Assembly: GCA_037968475.1 (NCBI GenBank)
Contig: JBBKVO010000052.1
Coordinates: 1-64,000 of the forward strand
Source: SB11 sp037968475
GTDB lineage: Bacteria > Bacteroidota > Bacteroidia > UBA8524
DNA: 64,000 bases
Direction: 5' to 3'
The notes below the pieces were generated by a model. That model made no database searches, was not told where the DNA came from, and saw only the letters and a program-made list of their open reading frames with translations. Both the position numbers and the translations under genes were made by a program. The stretch's first letter is position 1. Each line of letters starts with the position of its first letter. This document shows, in pieces, positions 26,754 to 34,919 of the stretch.

Positions 26754-27308
26754 TTATTCATCTATCAATACAACATCTAAAAAACCTTTGTGGCCTACAT
26801 AATCTCCTGCACTACTATATTGCCAATCTTCAGACTGAAATACAAAGCCCGCTTCAACAGGGTTTTGATGGATATACTCTAATTTTTGTTTGATAACAGG
26901 ATAAGTAAACAACTCGATAGGGTGATAATCTTGCTGCCACAATTGCCAACTATCGTTATTGCTATTACGCCTACCTGCGTTAGTCATTATCCACTGCAAC
27001 CATTTTTTGCGACTTTCTTGTGGATTTTCCTCAATTGCTTCCCTCAATCTTCGTGAGGTAAATGATTTAAAATCTCTTATTATTCCGTGTAGTGGTAAAC
27101 TGCTTTCAGTACCTATAATTAGGTGTACATGGTTGGTCATAATGCACCAAGCGTATATATCTAAGCCTTTGTTTTTCTGGCAGTAACGCAAACTATCTAA
27201 AACAATATTTTTATATTCAGTCCTTGTAAAAATATCTATCCAATACACGGTGGCAAAGGTTACAAAATGCAATCTAGTGTTATCACGTACTTTATATTTT
27301 CGGCTCAT
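26754..27308 (-). CDS. REP-associated tyrosine transposase (RAYT, IS200-like Y1 family)
   Basis: 184 residues. The HUH metal-binding motif is 'MTNHVHLI' (His60, His62), and the likely nucleophile is Tyr145 in 'KLEYIHQNPVEAGFV', followed by the typical 'DWQYSSAGDY'. Such single-copy domesticated Y1 enzymes cut and join single-stranded DNA at REP hairpins. The two flanking inverted REP copies and four more in the window support the link. It lies within a housekeeping block and appears intact. Confidence 0.92.
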   Translation of the reverse strand: MSRKYKVRDNTRLHFVTFATVYWIDIFTRTEYKNIVLDSLRYCQKNKGLDIYAWCIMTNHVHLIIGTESSLPLHGIIRDFKSFTSRRLREAIEENPQESRKKWLQWIMTNAGRRNSNNDSWQLWQQDYHPIELFTYPVIKQKLEYIHQNPVEAGFVFQSEDWQYSSAGDYVGHKGFLDVVLIDE

Positions 27309-27312
27309 TATA

Positions 27313-27350
27313 TCTTTAAAAACTAAAGCATCTGCTTTAGTCTTTAAAGA
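27313..27350. repeat. 18-bp inverted repeat just upstream of the RAYT gene
   Basis: TCTTTAAAAACTAAAGCA (27313-27330) and its complement (27333-27350) match at 17 of 18 positions around a TC loop, 5 nt before the RAYT start codon. It could be an operator, an end recognised by the transposase, or a hairpin that limits its translation. Confidence 0.7.
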
Positions 27351-27462
27351 ATATATACCGTTATAGATTTTTAGGTAAATGCGCTACACGAGCAGGGTGC
27401 TCGCGCTTGCAAAATTTATTTATCTAAATATAATTGAGAAAGTGTAGTTCTAAATTAATTAT

Positions 27463-27513
27463 GAAAGCGGACGCTTTCCTTTTCTGGGCACGAGCGGACG
27501 CTCGAGCCAGCTT
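27463..27513 (-). repeat. REP-like palindromic repeat, copy 5 (RAYT 5' flank)
   Basis: Inverted copy 155 nt upstream of the RAYT start and 4 nt before the truB stop codon. One palindrome is GAAAGCGGACGCTTTC, again compensated relative to the other copies. Confidence 0.9.
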
Positions 27514-27517
27514 GAAA

Positions 27518-28237
27518 CTATTCTTGTGGATTTCTAATTTCTTTCACCTTCTCAACAAAGGCATCTATTTCTTCGGCATCTTTTAAAAGAAACTCGCCAA
27601 TGCGGGTGCGGCATAGGGCACTTAGGTATGCGCCGCTATTAAGTGCACGGCCAAAATCGTAAGCCAAGGTGCGTATGTATGTACCTTTACTGCATACTAC
27701 CCTAAAATGTACGTGGGGCATTTCTATCCCTGTTATTTCAAACTCGGTAATTTCTACTTGGCGGCTTTTTAACTCAATGGGCTTGCCCTCTCGGGCAGCT
27801 TTGTACGAGCGTTGCCCATCTACCTTTATGGCTGAGTAGGATGGCGGTATTTGCTCTATCACTCCCGTAAATTGTGCAGTGGCGGCGCGTATCAAATCAT
27901 CAGTAATATGTTCGGTAGCATATACTTGGTCTACCTCAGTTTCCATATCAAACGATGGGCGGGTGGCACCCAATGTTATAGTGCCTGTATATTCTTTTTC
28001 TTGCGCCTGAAACTCGTCAATACGTTTGGTAAACTTGCCTGTGCACAATATCACCAAGCCCGTAGCTAAAGGGTCTAAAGTGCCTGCGTGGCCTACTTTT
28101 TTTGCTCGGGTGGCATAGCGTAGTTTGTTCACCACATCAAAAGATGTCCAGCGCAAAGGTTTGTTTATAAGCAATACCTTACCCTCGTTAAACTCTTGGG
28201 TGAGAGGATGTACAGGAAGTTCTTGTTTTTTGTTCAA
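27518..28237 (-). CDS. truB: tRNA pseudouridine(55) synthase
   Basis: 239 residues. 'GHAGTLDPLATGLVILCTG' carries the catalytic Asp55, and 'YSAIKVDGQRSYKAAREG' and 'GTYIRTLAYDFG' are further family blocks. It converts U55 of tRNA to pseudouridine. It is the last gene of ftsX-DUF3098-uppP-truB, 9 nt after uppP. The C-terminal PUA domain is short, as usual in this phylum. Confidence 0.97.
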   Translation of the reverse strand: MNKKQELPVHPLTQEFNEGKVLLINKPLRWTSFDVVNKLRYATRAKKVGHAGTLDPLATGLVILCTGKFTKRIDEFQAQEKEYTGTITLGATRPSFDMETEVDQVYATEHITDDLIRAATAQFTGVIEQIPPSYSAIKVDGQRSYKAAREGKPIELKSRQVEITEFEITGIEMPHVHFRVVCSKGTYIRTLAYDFGRALNSGAYLSALCRTRIGEFLLKDAEEIDAFVEKVKEIRNPQE

Positions 28238-28246
28238 CAGTGAAAT

Positions 28247-29044
28247 TTAAACAATACTAAGCTCAATGCCTAAAAAGTAGAGTATAAGAATGGCCGACCC
28301 AACTACTATGCGGTAGTAGCCAAACACTTTAAAACCATGTTTGGTGAGGTAGCTAATGAATGATTTAATGGCAAATGCTGCAACAATAAAGGCTACTACA
28401 TTACCAAAAGCAAACATTGTGATATGGTGGCTATCGAGCACCAAAGTGCCTTCTTTATAATGGTCGAGCAGGGTTTTGCAGGTAGCTGCAAACATGGTAG
28501 GCACTGCTAAAAAGAAAGAAAACTCAGCCGCTTGTCTTTTGTTTAGTTTTTGTTGCAAACCACCAATAATGGTAGCGGCCGAGCGTGATACACCGGGCAC
28601 CATGGCTATTACCTGAAAACAGCCTATTATTAGCGAATTGAGGTAGCTAACGGGCTTATCGGGTGCTTCTTCGCTATCTTTAAATATCTTATCTACAAAC
28701 AAAAAGAAAATACCGCCCAGCAATAGCATAACGGCTACTACTATAACATTCTCAAGCAATTGGTCTATAAAATCACTAAGTAGCAAACCAAAAACAGCCG
28801 CAGGAATAAAAGCAACAAAAAGTTTGAAGTAGAAATCTTTTGACTGAAAAAAGCGTTTGAAATATAGCGCTACTACCGATAATATGGCGCCAAACTGTAT
28901 GCCTACGGTAAACAGTTTCACAAAATCATCTTGGGCAATGCCCATTATAGATGATGCAATTATCATGTGCCCAGTTGATGAAATAGGCAAAAACTCGGTG
29001 ATACCCTCTATTACAGCAAGGATAAACGCCTGTATATAATCCAT
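28247..29044 (-). CDS. uppP: Undecaprenyl-diphosphatase
   Basis: 265 residues with about eight transmembrane helices. The active-site signatures 'EGITEFLPISSTGH' (13-26) and 'VPGVSRSAATIIGG' are intact. It recycles the lipid carrier for peptidoglycan synthesis in the inner membrane. It starts 3 nt after the DUF3098 gene and so is in the same operon. Confidence 0.97.
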   Translation of the reverse strand: MDYIQAFILAVIEGITEFLPISSTGHMIIASSIMGIAQDDFVKLFTVGIQFGAILSVVALYFKRFFQSKDFYFKLFVAFIPAAVFGLLLSDFIDQLLENVIVVAVMLLLGGIFFLFVDKIFKDSEEAPDKPVSYLNSLIIGCFQVIAMVPGVSRSAATIIGGLQQKLNKRQAAEFSFFLAVPTMFAATCKTLLDHYKEGTLVLDSHHITMFAFGNVVAFIVAAFAIKSFISYLTKHGFKVFGYYRIVVGSAILILYFLGIELSIV

Positions 29045-29047
29045 CCC

Positions 29048-29311
29048 TTAGTCTTTGGGGCGTTTAAATATGGCAAACAATTCTATTACAAAACCTATAA
29101 GCACTATAATTGGTGCTAGGGTAATACGACGAAACGAAAATATATCGCCATCGGCAGGGCCATACATTAGTATAAAACCTAATGTAATAAAAGCTATACC
29201 TACCAGCATTATTATATAGTTTTCTTTACCAAAGGCAAGCTCGCGCGGAGCAGAGCTACTTTTGCCCTCTTTGCCTATTGACACATTTTTTTTAGCCACT
29301 TTATTTGTCAT
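29048..29311 (-). CDS. DUF3098 small membrane protein
   Basis: 87 residues. A basic N-terminus and two transmembrane helices ('IIMLVGIAFITLGFILMYG' and 'LAPIIVLIGFVIELFAIF') end in 'KRPKD'. Its position between ftsX and uppP is the standard Bacteroidota context for this family. Function unknown; a role in cell-envelope growth or division is inferred from the neighbours. Confidence 0.88.
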   Translation of the reverse strand: MTNKVAKKNVSIGKEGKSSSAPRELAFGKENYIIMLVGIAFITLGFILMYGPADGDIFSFRRITLAPIIVLIGFVIELFAIFKRPKD

Positions 29312-29330
29312 AATTATTCGGGGTGTAAAA

Positions 29331-30188
29331 TTAATACAATCTATCCACCTGCATGCGTAAATATTTTCTAGTTACAAAAGTACTGCTTACTAGGGTTAAC
29401 AAAAAAGCAAAAACTGCCAATGCTATCCCAATCATACCGTACTCAAACCAAGTAAGATACGTAACTAACTCAGGTTGGTATACAAAAAAGCCATATAGCA
29501 CTGCACATATAAGCAACAAGGCTATAAAAGTGCCGTACAAACCATGCCTAATGGATTGACCTATAAACGGACGCATAATAAAACCATCGGTAGCACCTAC
29601 CAATTGCATGGTACGTATAGAAAAACGTTGCGAAAACAAACCCAGTTTTATAGTGCCGTTGATAAGCGTAACCGATACCAACAGAAAAATAATGCACAAG
29701 GCCAAAAGCACACCGCCTATTTTGTTTACATTTTCGTTAATTTTATCCAATAGGTTGGCTTTATATACGATATCACGCACGCTGCCAAACTCCAGCAAGG
29801 CCGATTTTACTTCTATCAAACTGCTTTCGGCAGCATAATCCGATTTAAAATAAATTCTAAGCTCGCCTCCTAGTGGGTAGTACCCGATAGTGTTTACAAA
29901 ATCTTTTCCTATCTCTTCACTAAAACCCTTATTCACCGTTTCTTTATCCAAATAGGTAACGCTTTTTATCTTCTCATTCTTCTCCACTAGTTGTTTCACC
30001 TTTTGCACTTCTTCATCGTCGGCATCGGGTTTAAACATCACCGTCATCTCCACATTCTCAAGCAAAGCTATCGATTGCTTGCGGGCAGTAAACAAAACCA
30101 CCAACAGCAAACCCAGCATAAACAGTACCATTGAGATACTTATAACCGTAGGAATTGCCGATGATGCACTTACTTTCTTTTTACCCAT
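29331..30188 (-). CDS. ftsX: Cell-division permease FtsX
   Basis: 285 residues from the ATG at 30188; an upstream in-frame ATG at 30236 would add 16 residues of poor character before 'MGKKKVSASSA'. Four transmembrane helices surround a large periplasmic domain ('ALLENVEMTVMFKPDADDEE' onward), and the conserved 'LVGATDGFIMRPFIGQSIRHG' precedes the last two helices. With FtsE, encoded elsewhere, it signals to peptidoglycan hydrolases at the septum. Confidence 0.94.
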   Translation of the reverse strand: MGKKKVSASSAIPTVISISMVLFMLGLLLVVLFTARKQSIALLENVEMTVMFKPDADDEEVQKVKQLVEKNEKIKSVTYLDKETVNKGFSEEIGKDFVNTIGYYPLGGELRIYFKSDYAAESSLIEVKSALLEFGSVRDIVYKANLLDKINENVNKIGGVLLALCIIFLLVSVTLINGTIKLGLFSQRFSIRTMQLVGATDGFIMRPFIGQSIRHGLYGTFIALLLICAVLYGFFVYQPELVTYLTWFEYGMIGIALAVFAFLLTLVSSTFVTRKYLRMQVDRLY

Positions 30189-30320
30189 TGTGTATTGCTT
30201 GTGTTGCGAAAATAATATTAAATAGCTGCTATGCAAAGCTATGTGTGTGGGTAACTATTATTTACAACGCCATACTTGTATTATACCCGCAGAGTTGGCG
30301 GTGCGTTCAATACTAATTTA

Positions 30321-30375
30321 TTAAAAGCTGGCTCGAGCGTCCGCTTGTGCCGAAAATAATAGAGCGTCCGCTCGG
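30321..30375 (+). repeat. REP-like palindromic repeat, copy 6
   Basis: Forward copy with TTAAAAGCTGG, CTCGAGCGTCCGCTTG, the GTGCCGAAAATAATA spacer and GAGCGTCCGCTC. It is followed by the same CATCCCCCTACCCC flank as copy 3. Confidence 0.88.
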
Positions 30376-30432
30376 AAATTTGCTATTGAGTGTTCTTTTT
30401 CATCCCCCTACCCCCTTCGCTTGCACACTTAT

Positions 30433-31150
30433 TTGGTTTAAAACCCGATTCTATTCAAACCTCTCGGCTATCCCGATAGGGTATCAATAGCGACAGGTTT
30501 TAACCTGTCGAAAGGTTTGTTAACTCACCCCAGTTTTATGGGAAAGCCGGAACCACACAACTGCACCCCTCTCTTTTTTTTAAAGAGAGGGGGAATTATG
30601 AAGGACTGAACTAAACCCATTATTTGGGGTGAGTTAATACTATTGTCCGCTAACGGGCATAGAGTCTTAATCTATTATAGTGCCTATAATTTAACGAAAC
30701 TTGTACCTGCATTATCTCTGCTCATCAACTTTGCGACTTCAACTCTTTGCGTAAAAAACTTTCTTTTGATTAATGAAAAGGCTCCATTTGCAAACCACCC
30801 GAATCACTAATTTATTCAGGAGTAAGCAAATGCTATTGTCCGCTTGCGGACATAGCGACTTAATCTATTATAGTGCTAATAATTTAACGAAACTTGTACC
30901 TGCATTATCTCTGCTCATCAACTTTGCGACTTCAACTCTTTGCGTGAAAAACTTTCTTTCGGTTAATGAAAAGGCTCCATTTGCAAACCACCCGCATCAC
31001 TAATTTATTCAGGAGTAAGCAAATACTATTGTCCGCTTGCGGACATAGCGACTTAACCTATTCTAATGCTCATAATTTAACGAAACTTGTACGCGCACAT
31101 ATCCTTGCTCACCAACTTTGCGACTTCAACCCTTTGCGTGAAAAAAATTT
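30433..31150. repeat. Dispersed repeat cluster with three 193-nt tandem units
   Basis: The 30189-31260 region has no gene. TATTGTCCGC starts at 30641, 30834 and 31027, an exact 193-nt period. Each unit holds a GTCCG-CGGAC palindrome, 'TTTAACGAAACTTGTAC', 'ACTTTGCGACTTCAA' and 'AGGCTCCATTTGCAAACCAC' blocks. The part at 30433-30640 is the reverse complement of the 1-332 unit, including a CCCCTCTC/GAGAGGGG hairpin. Short ORFs here repeat with the units and are not genes. Confidence 0.85.
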
Positions 31151-31260
31151 CTTTTGGTTTAAAAATAACAGATAACTAGCAACGAATAACCAACATACCC
31201 AAAAGCCAAAACCCTTTTTTGCGTATTTTCGCGGTTTATTTAGCAAAGAACAACGGCGAC

Positions 31261-34200
31261 ATGAGCAACTATAACCCGCAAGAGATTGAGAAGAAGTGGC
31301 AAAAACACTGGAAAGACACCCACGCCTACAAAGTAGCAAACAGCAGCACAAAGCCTAAATACTATGTGTTGGATATGTTTCCCTACCCATCGGGTGCGGG
31401 GCTGCACGTGGGGCATCCACTAGGGTATATTGCCAGCGATATAGTAGCACGCTACAAACGCCACAAGGGTTTTAATGTATTGCACCCCATGGGGTTTGAT
31501 GCCTTTGGTTTACCTGCCGAGCAATATGCCATACAAACTGGTCAGCACCCTGCCGTAACTACCGCCCAAAACATTGCCCGCTACAAAGAGCAGCTTGATA
31601 ATATAGGTTTTGGCTACGATTGGGACAGGGAGGTGCAAACCTGCGACCCTGAATACTATAAATGGACACAATGGATTTTTTGCCAATTGTTTAGCAGTTG
31701 GTACGATAAAACTACCGATAAAGCCCGCCCCATTAGCGAGCTTACTGATATTTTTAGCAAAGAAGGCAACGCTACCGTAAACGCACACGGCGACGAAAAC
31801 CCTGTGTTTACTGCTGCCGAGTGGAATGCCAAAAGCGAAGAAGAGCAGCAACAAACCTTGCTTAATTATCGCATGGCGTACCTTGCCAATAGTATGGTAA
31901 ACTGGTGCCCCGAATTGGGTACTGTGCTTGCCAACGAGGAGGTAAAAGACGGCCTTAGCGAACGCGGCGGCTATCCTGTTTTTAGGGTAAATATGCGCCA
32001 GTGGTTTTTGCGCATTACTGCTTATGCCGACCGTTTGCTGTTTGATTTGGATGCTATTGACTGGACAGATGCACTGAAAGAACAACAACGCAACTGGATA
32101 GGCCGTAGCGAAGGCGCAAGTATTGTGTTTGAGGTGATTGAACCTCTTTCTGACCTCACCCCCAACCCCTCTCCCAAGGAGAGGGGGGCTAACAACTCAT
32201 TAAACAATGAGTTAGGTTGGCAATCAACAACAGCAGAGGAATGGAATACTCTTAAACCTTTTGCAAGAGAAAACAGGAAAAACCCTACAAAAGCAGAAGG
32301 CGACTTGTGGGATCTTTTAAGAGATAATAAATTAGGTGCTCGATTCAGAAGGCAGCACGCCATCGGTAATTTTATAGTTGATTTTGCCTGCCTGCCTGCC
32401 ATGCTTGTGGTTGAGGTAGATGGGAAAATACATAACGAGGCTGAAAATAAAGAGTACGATGAAGGCCGTACCCATGAAATTGAAAAACTTGGGTTTAAGG
32501 TAGTACGTTTTACCAATCAACAGGTGTTAGAAAATCCCTATACAGTTCGTGATGAAATAAAAAATATTTTAGCCACTTCCCCCCTCTCCTTAGGAGAGGG
32601 GTCGGGGGTGAGGTCGACTAATGATGATGCTTCTACTGAAGGGGATAACTTCCCTCCTCTCCTTGGGAGAGGGGCTGGGGTCAATAAGATAGAAGTCTTC
32701 TCCACCCGCCCCGATACCATTTACGGTGCTACCTTTATGGTATTAGCTCCTGAACACGAGCTAGTGCCCGCCATTACCACCGCCGAACAAAAAACCGAAA
32801 TAGATAAATATATAGACTATGCTGCCAAACGCAGCGAACGCGACCGCATGAGCGAGGTGAAAGCCGTTACAGGTTGCTTTACAGGTACGTATGCCACCAA
32901 CCCGCTAACAGGTCAGCCGATACCTATTTGGATTGCCGATTATGTATTAGCAGGGTACGGTACAGGTGCAGTAATGGCCGTACCAGGGCACGATAGCCGC
33001 GACTATGCTTTTGCCAAACATTTTGGTCTGCCTATAGTGCAGGTAGTTACCGATAAAAACAACACCATAAACATTGATACCGAAAGTTTTGATGCCAAAG
33101 ATGGTGTGCTGATAAACTCAGATATATTAAACGGCCTTAACGTAAGCGAAGCCAAAAAAGCCATTATAGCCAAGCTGGAAGAAAAAGGCATTGGCAAAGG
33201 CAAAATAAACTACCGCCTGCGCGATGCAGGATTTAGCCGCCAGCGCTATTGGGGCGAACCCTTCCCTATTGTGTACCGCAACGGGTTACCCTATTTAGTA
33301 GATGAAAGCGAACTACCCGTTACCCTTCCCCAAGTAGAATCGTACAAACCTACGGGCGATGGAAACTCGCCATTGGCAGCCCTTACCGATTGGGTAAACA
33401 CCCCCAACGGACAGCGCGAAACTAACACCATGCCCGGATGGGCGGGTAGTAGCTGGTACTTTTTGCGCTATATGGATCCAAAAAACAATACTGAGTTTGC
33501 AAGCAAAGAAAATGTGGACTATTGGGAAAACGTGGACTTGTATTTGGGCGGCAGCGAACACGCCACAGGGCACTTGCTGTATGTGCGCTTTTGGACAAAA
33601 TTTTTGTACGACATAGGCAAAATACCCGTTACCGAACCTGCCAAAAAACTGATTAATCAGGGTATGATACAGGGAGTAACCCCATTTGCCTACTCTATAC
33701 TTGTCGCACCACGCCCAATCGTTTTTTCAAAGAGCTTTATAGATATTAAGAACAATGTTGTAACACTTAATGGTATAGCATATGAAAATGTAGAAACACA
33801 TAAAGTAAGATTACCGTTTGCAGTGGTTGATTTTGTTGGTAGTCAATGTAGGTTTTATAAAAAATATTTATCTGAGAAGTCTAATGAAATTAAGGGCTTT
33901 ACTCTTTTTTCTATATATGAGGAGGATGAAAGTAGGTATTTTTGGGAGAAAGACGAAAATGGCGATGAGTACATGGTTGTGGACACTGAAGTAGAAAAAA
34001 TGTCTAAGTCTAAGTGGAATGTGGTAAACCCCGATGATATGGTAGCCAAATACGGGGCGGATACTTTGCGCTTGTACGAGATGTTTTTGGGACCTTTGGA
34101 ACAAAGCAAACCTTGGAATACCAACGGTATAGAAGGCGTGTACCGCTTTTTAGGCAAATTGTGGAAACTATACAACATTGGCGAAGACAGCAAAGCCCAA

Positions 34201-34683
34201 CTAAGCGATGATGCACCCACACCCGAAGAACTGAAAATACTGCACAAAACCATTAAAAAAACGGCTGACGATATTGACGGATTTTCATTCAATACCACCG
34301 TTAGCGCATTTATGATTTGTGTAAACGAGCTTAGCCAGCTAAAGTGCAACAAACGCCAAATTTTAGAACCATTGTTGGTATGCCTTTCGCCCTACGCCCC
34401 CCACATAGCCGAAGAACTTTGGGCAGCCTGCGGAAACACAAACGGCATACTAGATGCTGAGTTCCCCAAATTCAACCCTGAGTATTTAGTAGAAAACACC
34501 TTTAGCTATCCAGTTTCCATCAACGGTAAAACCCGCCAACAAATGGAGTTTGCCCTTGATGCTGACCAAGAAACTATAAAAGCCGCTGTGCTTGCCAACG
34601 AAATTGTACAAAAATGGATGGAGGACAAACCGCTAAAAAAATTCATCCTTGTAAAAGGACGTATTATTAACGTGGTGGTGTAA
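31261..34683 (+). CDS. leuS: Leucyl-tRNA synthetase with in-frame DUF559 insertion
   Basis: 1140 residues from the ATG at 31261 ('MSNYNPQEIEKKWQKHW', the usual LeuRS start); the ATG at 31219 would add 14 atypical residues. Class I signatures are HVGH (49-52) and KMSKS (913-917). The CP1 editing domain is interrupted at about residue 294: 'GASIVFEVIE' runs into 180 foreign residues and resumes at 'NKIEVFSTRPDTIYGATFM'. The reading frame is preserved, and without the insert the protein would be about 960 residues, normal for the phylum. The enzyme is essential, so the insert must be tolerated, unless a second leuS exists elsewhere. The divergent stretch before KMSKS is normal for Bacteroidota LeuRS. 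Confidence 0.95.
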   Translation: MSNYNPQEIEKKWQKHWKDTHAYKVANSSTKPKYYVLDMFPYPSGAGLHVGHPLGYIASDIVARYKRHKGFNVLHPMGFDAFGLPAEQYAIQTGQHPAVTTAQNIARYKEQLDNIGFGYDWDREVQTCDPEYYKWTQWIFCQLFSSWYDKTTDKARPISELTDIFSKEGNATVNAHGDENPVFTAAEWNAKSEEEQQQTLLNYRMAYLANSMVNWCPELGTVLANEEVKDGLSERGGYPVFRVNMRQWFLRITAYADRLLFDLDAIDWTDALKEQQRNWIGRSEGASIVFEVIEPLSDLTPNPSPKERGANNSLNNELGWQSTTAEEWNTLKPFARENRKNPTKAEGDLWDLLRDNKLGARFRRQHAIGNFIVDFACLPAMLVVEVDGKIHNEAENKEYDEGRTHEIEKLGFKVVRFTNQQVLENPYTVRDEIKNILATSPLSLGEGSGVRSTNDDASTEGDNFPPLLGRGAGVNKIEVFSTRPDTIYGATFMVLAPEHELVPAITTAEQKTEIDKYIDYAAKRSERDRMSEVKAVTGCFTGTYATNPLTGQPIPIWIADYVLAGYGTGAVMAVPGHDSRDYAFAKHFGLPIVQVVTDKNNTINIDTESFDAKDGVLINSDILNGLNVSEAKKAIIAKLEEKGIGKGKINYRLRDAGFSRQRYWGEPFPIVYRNGLPYLVDESELPVTLPQVESYKPTGDGNSPLAALTDWVNTPNGQRETNTMPGWAGSSWYFLRYMDPKNNTEFASKENVDYWENVDLYLGGSEHATGHLLYVRFWTKFLYDIGKIPVTEPAKKLINQGMIQGVTPFAYSILVAPRPIVFSKSFIDIKNNVVTLNGIAYENVETHKVRLPFAVVDFVGSQCRFYKKYLSEKSNEIKGFTLFSIYEEDESRYFWEKDENGDEYMVVDTEVEKMSKSKWNVVNPDDMVAKYGADTLRLYEMFLGPLEQSKPWNTNGIEGVYRFLGKLWKLYNIGEDSKAQLSDDAPTPEELKILHKTIKKTADDIDGFSFNTTVSAFMICVNELSQLKCNKRQILEPLLVCLSPYAPHIAEELWAACGNTNGILDAEFPKFNPEYLVENTFSYPVSINGKTRQQMEFALDADQETIKAAVLANEIVQKWMEDKPLKKFILVKGRIINVVV
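32154..32186 (+). repeat. Left terminal inverted repeat of the DUF559 element
   Basis: 33 nt beginning CCTCACCCCCAACCCC and containing the palindrome CCCCTCTCC-CAA-GGAGAGGGG. It matches the complement of 32581-32613 at 31 of 33 positions. It encodes the PNPSPKERG stretch. Confidence 0.85.
32581..32613 (-). repeat. Right terminal inverted repeat of the DUF559 element
   Basis: 33 nt ending GTCGGGGGTGAGG with the palindrome CCCCTCTCC-TTA-GGAGAGGGG. A further diverged copy (CCTCTCCTTGGGAGAGGGG) follows 42 nt later, so the right end has two copies. Confidence 0.85.
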
Positions 34684-34919
34684 AACAGTTTTAAGTTTTC
34701 TGTTTACGGTTTTAAGTTGCTATCGCAGTGTGAGCTTGTCAACCAAAGGGTATAGTTGTCGAAGTTTTACTATTCAAGATTTGGAAGCAATTACATCAAG
34801 TATTTAAAATGTTTTTTAGTATGCCTTCTCCTATTTAGTTAATTATAGCATACTCTTTAGATACGGAGGTGAAATGATTTACAATTCGTAATCAAAAAAT
34901 GTAAAGGACTTGTCTTTAT

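Larger units (their letters stand above)
26700..27513 (-). mobile_element. RAYT gene bracketed by inverted REP repeats
   Basis: A REP-associated tyrosine transposase gene is flanked by one forward and one inverted copy of the same REP-like repeat, the organisation described for RAYT/REP units in other bacteria. Total about 814 nt. The left end is 3 nt after the gene, and the right end is 4 nt before the truB stop codon, so the unit fits between truB and tag. The REP sequences are presumably the substrate of this enzyme. Confidence 0.75.
32142..32681 (+). mobile_element. DUF559 nuclease element inserted in frame into leuS
   Basis: 540 nt (180 codons) that break the LeuRS editing domain. They encode 'LTPNPSPKERG', then a complete DUF559/Vsr-like PD-(D/E)xK domain ('PTKAEGDLWDLLRDNKLG', 'FRRQHAIGNFIVDFAC', 'VVEVDGKIHNEAE', 'YDEGRTHEIEKLGFKVVRF'), then 'SPLSLGEGSGVRS' and 'PPLLGRGAGV'. 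The catalytic Asp (VDF) and ExD (EVD) are intact. The ends are 33-nt inverted repeats (32154-32186 and 32581-32613, 31 of 33 matching) that are themselves palindromic, with a third related copy at about 32655-32682. All three repeats are open in the leuS frame. It looks like a mobile, protein-tolerated nuclease cassette. Confidence 0.85.

Noticed and set aside
30773..31175. Two near-identical 70-76-residue ORFs
   Set aside because: They recur with the 193-nt repeat unit and have no family features.
31510..32516. Large minus-strand ORFs under leuS
   Set aside because: Shadows of the strongly supported LeuRS frame and of the DUF559 insert.
33640..33990. Second insertion in LeuRS before KMSKS
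   Set aside because: Bacteroidota LeuRS normally has a divergent stretch here; no flanking repeats or foreign domain are seen.
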